Under the pieces are notes generated by a model that was given only the letters and a program-made list of their open reading frames with translations, was not told where the DNA came from and did no database searches. From assembly GCA_001931905.2 (NCBI GenBank), contig MSJI02000187.1:34329-98328 (forward strand): DNA of 64,000 bases. Direction: 5' to 3'. The DNA is from Cladosporium sp. IMV 00045 (lineage: Eukaryota > Ascomycota > Dothideomycetes > Cladosporiales > Cladosporiaceae). A program made the position numbers and the translations under genes. Shown here in pieces: positions 20,318 to 31,259 of this stretch (position 1 is its first letter; every line of letters begins with the position of its first letter).

Positions 20318-21306
20318 GGTGAGGGGTCTGTCGTTTGGGGTCTGTCTTGCGAAAAAATGATTGAGTTTTGGGCTTCGCGGTGATCAGGCGGGGAATGTGC
20401 GACGGAAATTGATGGTGCGGAATAACTTCATGTATTTATCTGAGCACCAGACTCTCTGCACTTCACAGACAGTGGACTTGCCATTCACTAAATACATGAT
20501 CGGTTGTTCGGTTTCTGAAGTCAAACAATGCCCTCGCGTCGAGGCAGCTGGTGTACATTCTTGGTCTCGTTTTTGATGGGTCCACTTCCCCATGACCAAG
20601 TCTCGTGGCTGCGGGCAACGGTTAGGGTTGACTAGAGTGATTTTTCTCACTCCCTGCATTGCTGGTCCATGATGGGTTGACACGTTTCCGTGTTGCCCAG
20701 AAGCCAGGAGGGCGAGCAACGAGCACATCCTCCTTACAGCCGCCAATTTTGTTCAACCCTGATACTTCCAAGGCTTGCACTTCCAGAGATGGTGGTCGGT
20801 ACTACCATCCACTACCATATACTTTTCGATCCCTCACAAAATCTTCAGTCAATCCCTCTCCAGCCAATGTTTTTGATCCAAGCACTGAGGACACATTTAA
20901 TGCAACCGTAAAAGCGATGTGGGGTGTCAGCGGGGGTGGGTATGCCTCGAGACGGGGTAACCGCGGGGTGTGGCAGTGTCTCGTTTCGAGTCGCCGGCAT
21001 CGCATATCGAGCTCATTTGCTCACTTTTTAAAGATCCGGGGTCTATTTGAGAAGCGGAATATCATGTGTGCGATGGAGAAAAGAACGGGGATAATTTGTA
21101 GAAGACGATGTTCTGACTTCGCGGTTGCCTGATATGCGACTCGTTGACTCAGGTGATAATGTTTGCAGAGCGGGTCGGGTTCTTTGCCGGATTATTTATA
21201 CAACTTGTACAGTTACGTCCTGATGAATCAGTTCTAATTATTGACTTTTTAGAAGATACTGAGTTAGCGTGAGGTGCGAACGTTCGTATTTCGCCGTTCC
21301 TGTACC
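20318..21306. other. Intergenic between SDR and FAD-oxidase genes
   Basis: No gene supported. One 157-codon open stretch (20659-21132) has no recognisable domain and overlaps others on the opposite strand. Confidence 0.5.
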
Positions 21307-23185
21307 TCACACCATACAAAGGCGCCCCGTCTGTAGATCGTAGTCCCAGTGATCACTCCCAACTCCAGATAACACGAAGAGGCTATCTGTCGGGTCATAT
21401 TTTGCCTTGATCGCCTTCAGACGCTCGTAATGCGGGCCGTAGAAATCATCCTTAAAGTTTGCGCTGTAAGGATTGCCTTCGTTCATGTAAGAGCCGGAAT
21501 CGGGAGCCCAGTCCTTCCACAACTTCTCCTTGTGTTCTTCCAGCCATTTGGCATTCTCGGCGAGAGCCATGCTTGGAGTGACAGTGGAGGTTGGCGCAGC
21601 AGATGCACCTCCGACGAAGAGGTGAAGATAAGCCGACTTCCATGCTGGGATCAGAGCGCCCCAGTCGGATTCCGGATGGTCCATTACTCCAGGTCCTCCT
21701 GACAGGCCGACGGTCATGTACGTTCCTGCAGTCTCATTCTGTGCGGCGACGGCGCGCTGGAGGTAGCTCCTCAAGTTATTGCGAGAGATCTCGATGTGAC
21801 GACGTCCAAGGAGGCGACTGGAAGATACGCCACCAGATCCAGCTGTGTTGCTGCCGGATATCTGCTTGTAGAACGCGCTGTAGTTTCCCGCGGGTGACGC
21901 CGAGTACGAGACTGACACTGAGCTGTTGCTTGCCTGCGCCTGTATCTTCTGGATGACAGGATTGATCAGAGCATCAAGCTGGTCCATTGACATGTTGAAA
22001 CTCCACAGAGCTTGTGCGACCACAGCACCAGAGGTCCAAGACGGCGCGGCTGGGTTGAATTTTTGTCCTGTGGAGCCGGAGGCGAGTGACATCGCGCCTG
22101 CCACTCCTGCATCCATGAGATCCGGAAGTGCCCTGAACAGCTCGCTAGCCGCGTCCCATGATGCATTGGCACCAGCTTCGCTTGTTGGCGCAATTGTGAT
22201 TGACCCAAAATTAACACCAGCAGGGGCAGGGAAGTGTCTGATGACGTATTCGGTCACGACACCATATTGGCCTCCTCCACCGCCACGAATGGCCCAGAAA
22301 AGGTCGCTGTTCTCCTCTGCGTTGACTAGCAGGACGTCACCCTCAGTGGTGACGATAGTGGCTTGAAGGATCTGCTGAGCGGCAAGTCCATGAGTGCTAG
22401 CGATGGGACCGTGGCCACCGCCTTGAATGTATCCACCAAGTCCAACGCTGGGATCTTGGCCCGTGGTCACTACTCTTCCCTGGCTGAGCGCAAAGTCCAG
22501 GACGTCTCCCCAGCCATGTCCACTGCCTGCAATGATGACATCTTCGGTGCTGTTCGATGTGCCTGGCACTTTCCATGCTAAGTTGCGCTCGAGTCGCTGG
22601 AAGCTCTTCATCCAAATGGAGAGCGAGAACGCACCGCTAGATCTGTAATTTACAAGTTAGCGTCGAGATGTAGTGCCGTCCATTGGCAAAGTGAGCTTAC
22701 CGGCCGTTGAGATCGTGCCCTGTCCCTTTGACGACGATGCGTACGTTGCGTTCTGAGGCCCATTTCATCGCCGTCGCTACTTGGCATTCACTGGTAGCAT
22801 TAACGATGTACGAAGGAAGTCCGCCGAGTCGACAGCCTTCATCTTCGTTGGAGCCTGATTCTGTAGGAGGTATGCACGAGTTGTTGGCAAAGATCCACGC
22901 CCCAATCGATTCCGGTTGTGCTGCGTGGAAGATGCTTGATGACCAGTTGCTTTCGACAGTTTGGCAAGAGTATGGAGATTCGAACGAGGAGGCATTCCAG
23001 CAGGAGGCGGCGACTGGAGAGGTGCTAATGAGTGCGCCATCGATCGACTCATTGAGTGCTTGCCATTGCGAGTGGCGGGGCCATGTAGAGTCGAGAGGGT
23101 TGGCTTTGCATTGCGTCTGGTTGAGTGTAGCTGTGGCTTCAAGAGCAAATGCACAAGATAAGATGAGAGAGAGTATCTGCATCAT
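21307..23185 (-). CDS. Secreted FAD-linked oxidoreductase, berberine-bridge-enzyme-like
   Basis: Two exons (23185-22701 and 22642-21307) around a 58-bp intron, 606 aa. The start is the first ATG (23185); it begins MMQILSLILSCAFALEA, a signal peptide. The PCMH-type FAD domain carries KGTGHDLNGRSSG (covalent FAD histidine, about residue 155), GLGGYIQGGGHGP and FWAIRGGGGGQYGVVTE. The C-terminal BBE segment is YDPTDSLFVLSGVGSDHW. The position of the second flavin link (Cys in the G-x-C-P-x-V-G motif of bicovalent enzymes) is Asp here (TGQDPSVG), so only His linkage is expected. These enzymes oxidise sugars, alcohols or metabolites with O2. Substrate unknown. Shares a divergent promoter region with the small membrane protein gene. 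Confidence 0.9.
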
Positions 23186-23716
23186 GAAATGTATGATGTC
23201 CAATCTGCAAGTTTAGGGACTTTTCCTGCTGACGTTCTTCCATGACTTATATGTACTGTAGCGCACCTGGACCGAGCATTGTCGCATCTCCTTGCACAGC
23301 CTGACTTTCTGTGATTTTCTTTCAATCTCCGAGGTTCTCAGCCACGACTTCACGATATCGAAACAAATGAGGACGTATATTATACGGGTGCAAGGCGTGC
23401 GAATAAGATAAAATTTAGCTTTGACTCTACACAACCAACTACCGATGGCATTTGTATTGTGGAGCACCAATGCTTCAGCAAGCTTTGTTAGCGTTTAGGG
23501 CAGCATACCGTAACGCATACGCACCGTATTGAATACGCCGATATTCCAGAAATGGGTCTGGATCACTTTCTGTTTCTTTGCAATTGCAATTTGTGAGAGA
23601 CTCTTCCCACTTTTCTCGATTTGAAGGCTTTCATCTGGCCCTTCACCTCGGGTGACAATCTCTGGGTGTCAACGACTACACCGCAACCAGAAGCCTCGAA
23701 CGCCCATCCTTACACC
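23186..23716. other. Divergent intergenic region
   Basis: Between the FAD oxidase and the membrane protein gene. The frame of the latter is open upstream to 23621 but only from TTG. Nothing else recognised. Confidence 0.5.
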
Positions 23717-24244
23717 ATGGCCGGCTCAAATATCGCAAATGAGATCTCCAGGGCAGCAAGATCTCAATACTGGCACGAGAGCGGATTCACCGGCGTCCTC
23801 GCCCGTGCTACCTTACGAACATGCCAATTTGCCAGCGCGGTCATAACATTGGGAATATTCAGCGCCGATTTAGCGCACCGCAAAAGCAATCCAAGCTTCA
23901 GTTCTACCAATGACATCTTTGCGATCGTGGTATCAGTCCTTTCCATCCTCACCTGCGCCTATCACTGCTTTGTCACGGTCAAGCGAGTGGCTTGGGTACT
24001 CTGGGATTTCGTATTGTGTGTGCTTTGGGCGGCATGCGCTGGAACATTTGGGTCAACATATATCGGAAAGAGTAGCGAACAAACGGACGAGCACATCGAC
24101 TCAGGGACTTCCGCAAGCATGAAAGCAGGCGTGGCTTTCAGTCTACTCAGCATGTGTCTCTGGCTGATAACGTGCGTGCAAGGCAGTGTTTGGTGCTGCA
24201 GCGCTCGTCGCCTCACTCGTCGGACTGATGGCGCACCAATATGA
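23717..24244 (+). CDS. Small four-helix membrane protein (MARVEL-like)
   Basis: Single exon, 175 aa from the ATG at 23717 (context ACCATGG). Four hydrophobic segments are visible: RTCQFASAVITLGIFSADLA, IFAIVVSVLSILTCAYHCF, VAWVLWDFVLCVLWAACAGTFG and VAFSLLSMCLWLITCVQG, with a short extracellular-type loop rich in Ser/Thr between helices three and four. This layout (four helices, short ends, conserved W-D in helix three) is that of fungal MARVEL-domain proteins of the plasma membrane or eisosomes. No catalytic motif. Role unknown. Ends in basic Arg-rich tail. Confidence 0.72.
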   Translation: MAGSNIANEISRAARSQYWHESGFTGVLARATLRTCQFASAVITLGIFSADLAHRKSNPSFSSTNDIFAIVVSVLSILTCAYHCFVTVKRVAWVLWDFVLCVLWAACAGTFGSTYIGKSSEQTDEHIDSGTSASMKAGVAFSLLSMCLWLITCVQGSVWCCSARRLTRRTDGAPI

Positions 24245-25442
24245 CCATGCAAAGAAAGGGATGTTTGCTGAAGACATGATTGTTCCCTCGCGACACCGAT
24301 GAATCAATATGCGACTTGCCCTCTCGATATGAAAGGATCAATTCTCCCAGCTGCCTCAGTCCAGCGCAGCAGAGCGTTCTACAAGAACACACTACATGCG
24401 ATCTCAGCATTTGGAAAACCAATACTCGCGTTTGAGCCATGATTTGCCATCGGCCGCTTGTCTCCAGTCGACCAGGTCCGAAAGCTCGAGCAAAAACGTC
24501 GATCGCCAGGACCCCAAAGCCTTTGAAGGTTGACTTCGGGCATTTCGATCCACTGACTCTGATCTGCCTTGCTCCTTTCAGCTCGACCGTCGAGTCAGTG
24601 TATCACTCAATTGACAAAAAAACAATAGCGGTGAGAGCCTGAGCCTCGAGCGAAAGTCGAGAATATTACCTTTGATGGGCTTCTGTTTTAGTATCATGTA
24701 AAGAACTTGTAATGCACCTTCATCTATTTTAGTTTCGGAGACAAAGCTTCAGCATAATACTCAGAAACAAGCTTTGGTGCCTCTTGTGTATTCTACTGTT
24801 TCTTTCATCATTGCTGTGACTTTGAGGCATCAACATTGCTGACTAGGCGGGATTATACTCGTGCAATCGTGCAACGATAATCACCGGACTGAGATACAAT
24901 TGAGATTAGGCAAGAAGCTATGATGAAATAAACGAAAAGGCCTCCTTCAAATTAACCTTTGCCTAGGGCTGAACGATTATAGTTCACACGTTTTAGCAGC
25001 TGATGTCACCCAACGATGGACCGTATTGTATACGGCAAAGTTTAGGGCACTTGGTGGCGCGCTTCTTGTTCGGCATGGAAGAGCCGAAAGAATCTACACA
25101 ATTAGCTCACAACAGTATCAGGTAGCATGACATGCATGTAACAGGGACAGACTAGCCATTCATTCACGGCCCGTTGTGCAAAAATGGCTGCCTTGCAAAA
25201 TCTTGGGGGTGTTGGGATCTCGTGCTCTCAATATGTTACTGTCGCTATCTCCGATCCTACACCAAGAAAGGGGCCCTTTCCAGTCGGATTGGTACATCAT
25301 GCCTGCTACTTAACTTCAATTAGTCTGACAGCTGCATTGACGGCTTTATCAAGGAATCAACAACTCATTGTCACCCGGACAGGACCTCCACCGAAGTCGT
25401 TCATCATAGTTCTCACGAGAAAGAACTTAACCTTTACCAACA
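24245..25442. other. Intergenic, promoter region of the glycosyltransferase gene
   Basis: AT-richer than its surroundings around 24650-25150; no gene, RNA or repeat recognised. Confidence 0.5.
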
Positions 25443-28297
25443 ATGCCGAGCCCATCACCTGATGAGGACCAGAAGGGAACATCTCAGGCCGAGATCCCGC
25501 CAAGTTCGCTACCTAGCCTGCTTGAAGATGCCATGTCAGAGATGTTAGACGCTGGAAAAGACTTCGAAGGCGAGCCTGAAGCCCTGGAAGTCGGGTTTTC
25601 CGACGACGGACGACTGAACGTGGCTTGCCATGCGCCCTCCGGACGCCGACTCTCGCGCCTTTTGGAAGCCGGGGAGAATGAGAAACGATTGAAGCGGCAG
25701 GAGACGCCACCACCTGCGTATCGGGAGTTTCTTGACGAAAAGCCGTACCCTCACAAGCTGAACATCGTAATACAAGTTGTCGGAAGCCGAGGCGATGTGC
25801 AGCCTTTCATCGCCATCGGCTGCGCATTGCAGCGTGACCATGGGCACCGAGTCCGTCTGGCCACGCACGCCGTTTTCGAGGACTCCGTCAGGTCCGAAGG
25901 ATTGGAGTTCTTCCCTCTTGGTGGCGATCCGACCGAGCTGATGGCCTACATGGTCAAGAATCCAGGACTGATTCCTAGCCTGGAAAGCTTGAAATCAGGC
26001 GACATTGGACGAAAGCGAGACATGCTGCAGGCCATCATGTCTGGATGCTGGAAGTCGTGCACTGAGAGGGATCCACAATCCCAAGCACCGTTTGTGGCTG
26101 ATGCAATCATTGCCAATCCTCCAAGCTTCGGTCATGTTCACTGTGCGCAGGCCTTGAGTGTGCCGCTTCACATCATGTTCACAATGCCTTGGACGACGAC
26201 TCGGGCATTTTCGCATCCTCTCGCGAACCTGAAAGTCTCTGCTGAGACTAGTGCTGGCAATGCGAACCTCATTTCCTACGGTGTTGTCGAATGGCTAACA
26301 TGGCAAGGGTGAGTGTGTGAATCGTTTCGTACCGCGGGAAGCTTTTGCTGATTTCAAGAGCAGTGTCGGAGATATCGTAAATAAGTGGCGAGTCGAGACA
26401 CTGGAACTGGAACCAGTCCCAGAATCGGAAGGCCCCAAGCTCGTCGAAAGATTGGCAGTGCCTCACACATATTGCTGGTCTCCAGATCTCGTGGCCAAGC
26501 CATCTGACTGGCCCTCATACATTGGTGAGTCGTGAGCAAAGTGCACAGAACGAGCTAGGCAGCTAATCAATTCAAGATGTCTGTGGCTTCATATTCCGAG
26601 AACCTCCAAGCTACCAGCCGCCCGATGATCTTGCGAAATTCCTCGCTGCTGGTAGCGTACCAATTTATATTGGCTTCGGCAGCATCGTCGTGGACGATCC
26701 AAAGGCACTGACGAGCATGATCATACAAGCTGTGCGAGCACTCGGAGTCCGTACCATAATTTCTCGAGGCTGGAGCAAACTGGGAGAAGATTGCGAGCCG
26801 GACGAGAATGTCCTCTTCCTCGGAGACTGTCCCCATGAATGGCTTTTTGCTCGGGTGTCTGCCGTGATTCACCATGGCGGCGCTGGAACAACAGCCTGCG
26901 GACTGCTCAATGGTGTGCCTACATTCATTGTGCCTTTCTTTGGAGAGTGAGTCTTCCACTTATCGCTCATTCATGGGATTATTTGCTGACTAGATACAGT
27001 CAGCCTTTTTGGGGAGACATGGTCGCTTCGAGAGGCGTGGGACCAGCTCCGGTGCGGTACAAATCCCTTTCCGTCCAGAGCCTGGTACAGGCCATTTCAT
27101 TGTGCCTCGAGCCAGAGACCAAGATTGCCGCCGAAGCTATTTCCCGCAAGATGAAAGAGGAAAATGGAGTGCGGTCTGCAGTCCAGTCTTTCCATGCACA
27201 CCTTCCTCCAGAGATTGGATGCCAGGTCATTCCCAACGAGGTCGCAGCATGGAAGCATAAGAGCAAAATGCGCTTGTCCAAGCGTGCGGCGTCTACGCTT
27301 CTGAAAGCCTCCAGCATCAAAGTTGACGACCTTTCATCGTGAGTGCCAACATCAAGGTGGTTTGAAAAATTTCGACTAATCCGATTATAGTCTCAATTCA
27401 AGGCCCATCACCATCGAGCCCCGAAGATGGGAGCCTGTGTCCGCTATTCTTTCTGCTTCTCTGCAAGCCGCAGGTTCGGTTGCTACTGCTGCAAAAAGAA
27501 TGGTTGTGGACCCTTATAAGGCGTACAAGCCGTCAAATACCCCTGGAACTTCGTCGCCCGGGGACGATTCAGGTGAGGTTGGCTCACGCGTTACCCACGG
27601 TGCTGGCTCAGGCGAGAAAATCGGGTTGTTACCTCCACCAAGTGGAAAAGGCAGCGATGCCAACGTGCCAGCGGAGGAGAGTGTTGGACACAATGGAGCC
27701 AAGATTGAGGCACAGGGTACAGATGCTGTGATCGTTCATGCGACCGACGATACTGTAGCAAAAGGGAATGCGAAGCAACTGGCCACCACGTCAGCAAGAA
27801 GCGCTGGCCGGCTTGTCCTATCGCCCATCAAAGGTCTGCTCGTTGACGTCCCTCTTGCAGCGACAGAAGGCATGCGAGCTCTGCCACGTCTATACGGCGA
27901 TCGCGGATATGAGAGAGAAGCAATCACAGACTGGAAGAGCGGATCCATGGTGGCGGCGAAGTCATTTGCCGCTGGCGTCAACGAGGGCATGACTGACATA
28001 TTCCGGCTGACTTACACCCGTAAGAAGCGTGAAGGCGCGAAAGGAGTCGCCAAAGGTCTGAGCATGGGGCTTATGAATTTCGCCATGAAGACAGGGTCGG
28101 GAGCGCTTGGATTGGTGGCGTATCCTTGTCGAGGAGTTTACATGAGTGTCCATTCGGCGTTGCATACCAAGACCAAGAAGGTCGTGGAGCAGGCTAAGCT
28201 GGATGAAGGAGAGTGGCTGCGCAGTAAAATCAGCGAGGATAAAGCGAGCGAGAGTGAGATTGTTCGGTCTTTTACACTTGGAGGTGCTTCTCGTTGA
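25443..28297 (+). CDS. Sterol 3-beta-glucosyltransferase-like UDP-glycosyltransferase (GT1/GT28 fold)
   Basis: Five exons: 25443-26308, 26361-26524, 26577-26946, 27000-27338, 27391-28297; introns of 51-53 bp all keep phase, giving 881 aa. The N-terminal half of the GT-B fold begins with HKLNIVIQVVGSRGDVQPFIA (about residues 103-123), as in Atg26/UGT51-type enzymes. The C-terminal half holds YIGFGSIVVDDP and the UDP-sugar site HHGGAGTTACGLLNGVPT, then PFFGDQPFWGDMV. It lacks the PH and GRAM domains of Atg26, as many shorter fungal paralogues do. The last 330 residues are a separate low-complexity plus helical region (LLVDVPLAATEGMRALPRLY, GFTDIFRLTY-like). Predicted to glucosylate sterols or other lipids at membranes; acceptor not certain. 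Confidence 0.9.
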
Positions 28298-29411
28298 GAA
28301 TTGGTGTCTGTTCTTGTGGCTGGAGGCAGTGATCCGGACTGCTGGAGCCTTCTGAGTTGCTCGTGGTCAGTGGAAAGGCTGAAGGGTTCGTTTTGAAGGG
28401 TTTCCATGTTGCTCATGCCGCGCATTCGTACTTGAGTTCTCCATCGTCCGTCATATCTCGCAGTGCCCCACGAGGCTGTTTGAACTTCATGCAACGATGG
28501 AGGACGGTTTGTTGCCTGAGTCTGGCCTTTCGTCACATTCCGGCACTGATCAGATGTTTTGGAGTCCTTCGATGATGAAGAGCCAGGAGTCGCCATTGCA
28601 TACCTCCACCTCCCTCTGATAACTATGAATCGCAGACTGCTGGCTTATCCTTGGTCATTTGCCAAACATCGAGAATGTCTAGCACCACGGATCCTCTCAC
28701 CACGATGTTGACATCAAACCCACTACTACCACCCAATCGAAGTATGGTCAACGCGAACAAGCATTCTCTCTTGTTCGACTCCAGCGTCATGGACGATCGT
28801 TGAAGCAAGAAGCTCGAGGGCGTTGTCCCATATCGCCACCTCTGTCGTGCTCTGCTTCAATGCCATTCTTGTGACCGTTTTTACCAAGCCAGAGATCGAT
28901 ACTGAACATACGCTTGATCGAAATACCTCGTGGCGCGTGGATGATTGTCTTTTTTCGACCGTACTTCAGTCGCAAGCGACGTGAACTCAAGAGTGAAACG
29001 AAGCCGCGAAACCAAGCATCATCGTCGATCTGGATGCGTTGTATGGGCCTTGTCGGGGATGGGGGTTGACGTGGTATCAGCGTTGTGAACCGGCACTGTT
29101 GGTATTGGACTTTTGATGGGAGGATTCTCGAGGTGCCTACTGATTAGTAGCCGTGGCGACACGCTACTGCGTGTGAATGGTGCCTTGGGAACTCCCTGAC
29201 GCAGTCCGCACGGCTTTGCCGCATCAGAAGTTGTTTTGATCACGGCTCTCGCGTCGACCGACTCTCTCTCCTCATACCTCATACACCATTTCAGCAACCC
29301 TGCAAACAATCGCGTGCACAGCATCGCTACCGTATTCATCAGTAACTCAACATCAAGTTACCATCGCCTCCGGCAACCAAGACCTGCATCAAACACTTTC
29401 AGCATAACAGC
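28298..29411. other. Intergenic between glycosyltransferase and F-box genes
   Basis: No gene supported on either strand. Confidence 0.5.
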
Positions 29412-30431
29412 ATGTCTACCCGTTCCCTCGGCGAAATGGGCAACGACGCCAACACCAACACGATCAGCGAAATGAACAACGACGCCACCACCGAGACGCT
29501 CAGCGAAATGAACAACAACGCTGCCACCGAGACGACCGACGACATGAACAGTGACGCTGCCGCCAAAAAGGGATTACTCGATCTACCAAACGAGCTGCTG
29601 AAGGACATCCTCGGTGCCTGCTCAACTCGCGCACTCTTGAGCTTGGCGAGCAGCAACCGCAGACTCCGCGCCGTGTGGTTCGAGCATTCGACTCCGATCA
29701 TCAAAGCAGCCTTCGGTCATGCCGAGTGCTTCGAGGAAGCCGTCGACTTGAGCCTCACAGAACGACGCATGGAAATGTCTATTCAGCCTGGAGATCTGGA
29801 CCATGATACTGAGCTCCGCTTGGGTTTGCAACGCGTCCTGGAAAATGTCAACCTTGCCACTTTCACTGGCGTTGCCTACGACATGGAGTTGCGAGGGGAA
29901 GACATCGGGCTCGAGTGGCACGACGTTCGCATGTTCTGGCGTGCGCCTTACTTCGAAAACTTGAAGCGAATGTTCCCGGGCTATCCAACACCAATCCTGG
30001 ATGCACCTCTCACATCCCTACCGGCGGCTTATTACCAGGTACGCTGGACCATGCTCGCGTATCGCTACCCTGAGCTCCGACTCCGGGTTCTGTCAAGACT
30101 GCTCGGACTGTCGCTCGCGGAACTCCACACAATTGAAGAGATCAGCTATGCTGTCCAGCACTTGTATCTCGACGATCCCTCATGGGGAAGGGTCTGCCTC
30201 GGGCCCCATTGGTACATGAGGTCTGAAGTTCATATGCATAAGGGAGATATAGAGTGCTGTGAGTATGCTTCTCAAGCGCTCATTGCGGTGAGGTTTGAAA
30301 AACAGAGCGGTGGGTGTAAGGCATCGAACGACTATTGGTGGCCTGAGCAGGACGAGGTCACGGACGACGAGGAGGTCACGGACGAGGAGAAGGTCGACAT
30401 GGAGATGTCGGACCAGAAGGACGAGACGTAG
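29412..30431 (+). CDS. F-box domain protein with N-terminal 12-residue repeats
   Basis: Single exon, 339 aa. Residues 8-51 are built of three 12-residue repeats and a partial fourth (pattern E-M-N-N-D-A-T-T-E-T-L-S). The F-box follows at about residues 55-95: LLDLPNELLKDILGAC then ALLSLASSNRRLRAVW. The middle is helical without recognised substrate-binding repeats, and the last 30 residues are acidic (DDEEVTDEEKVDMEMSD). F-box proteins link targets to the SCF ubiquitin ligase through Skp1. Fungal genomes carry many such proteins; target unknown. Confidence 0.82.
   Translation: MSTRSLGEMGNDANTNTISEMNNDATTETLSEMNNNAATETTDDMNSDAAAKKGLLDLPNELLKDILGACSTRALLSLASSNRRLRAVWFEHSTPIIKAAFGHAECFEEAVDLSLTERRMEMSIQPGDLDHDTELRLGLQRVLENVNLATFTGVAYDMELRGEDIGLEWHDVRMFWRAPYFENLKRMFPGYPTPILDAPLTSLPAAYYQVRWTMLAYRYPELRLRVLSRLLGLSLAELHTIEEISYAVQHLYLDDPSWGRVCLGPHWYMRSEVHMHKGDIECCEYASQALIAVRFEKQSGGCKASNDYWWPEQDEVTDDEEVTDEEKVDMEMSDQKDET
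29433..29564 (+). repeat. 36-bp tandem repeat inside the F-box gene
   Basis: Units at 29433-29468, 29469-29504 and 29505-29540 and a partial one at 29541-29564, each beginning GAAATG or GACATG and in frame with the protein. Confidence 0.85.
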
Positions 30432-31259
30432 GTCAGAGACGGGAGAGCTTCAACATCAGAAGGTGGTCAAAGTGACAATGACAGTAAAGTGTAGGAGGAG
30501 TTTTTTGTTTTGGCGAAGTTCATCCTCCGGAAACGCAGAACAGAAAAGCGACGGCGCAGACGATGCTTATGTCTACTTCGATTAGTAACGGACAAGCTTT
30601 GGGTGATCAATCAAATCAGTTTCAATGGAAGATCACCTCGGCTTTGTATTTTCGTAGTCTTTGCGCCTCAACTATGTAATGAAAATTGCCCTGCAACTCA
30701 TAGCACACGGCATTGACCGAGAGCATTGTTCATCCAAGCATCCTCGACTCTCAATTCTTCAGTGGCCTTTGCTCGAAACACTCTCCGAGTTCGTAACAAA
30801 CATTTCGTTATCTCTCAAGACCCCATACCCGCGAGCGGGTAAGAACCACTCCACTATCAATCACAACACCCCTGCAAGTGTGCGGAGGGTTTCCGAATGC
30901 GACTCTGTTCCCCCAGCAGTTGTTGCGATAAACGTTTCCCCCGCCATCTCGCCGTGATCGGACTCTCCACACTGTGGAGTCTTTCGCCATCACCTACCAG
31001 TTCGGATTCGCTGCTTCTTCTCTTTCACAACTCTCACGAGTCAACAATGCAGGACTCAATGGCTCCAAATGCGTCATTTGATGCCGCTAGGCCATTGCAA
31101 CATGGTATACCAAGCCTTGGCGGAGATGAAGAGATGCCCGCCGGCGGAGTTGGGTGGATTACACTGCGATAAATGAAGGTAGGAGTTGGGTATATCAGGA
31201 CGATGGCTGCCCTCGTGTTCGAGACGCAGGAAACCCTCGCAGGTTAAACATCTATCACA
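30432..31259. other. Intergenic upstream of the carboxylesterase
   Basis: No gene supported; probably contains the esterase promoter and leader. Confidence 0.5.

Noticed and set aside
20659..21132. 157-codon open frame between the SDR and FAD-oxidase genes
   Set aside because: No domain, competing frames on the other strand, and it lies in a region of promoter-like composition.
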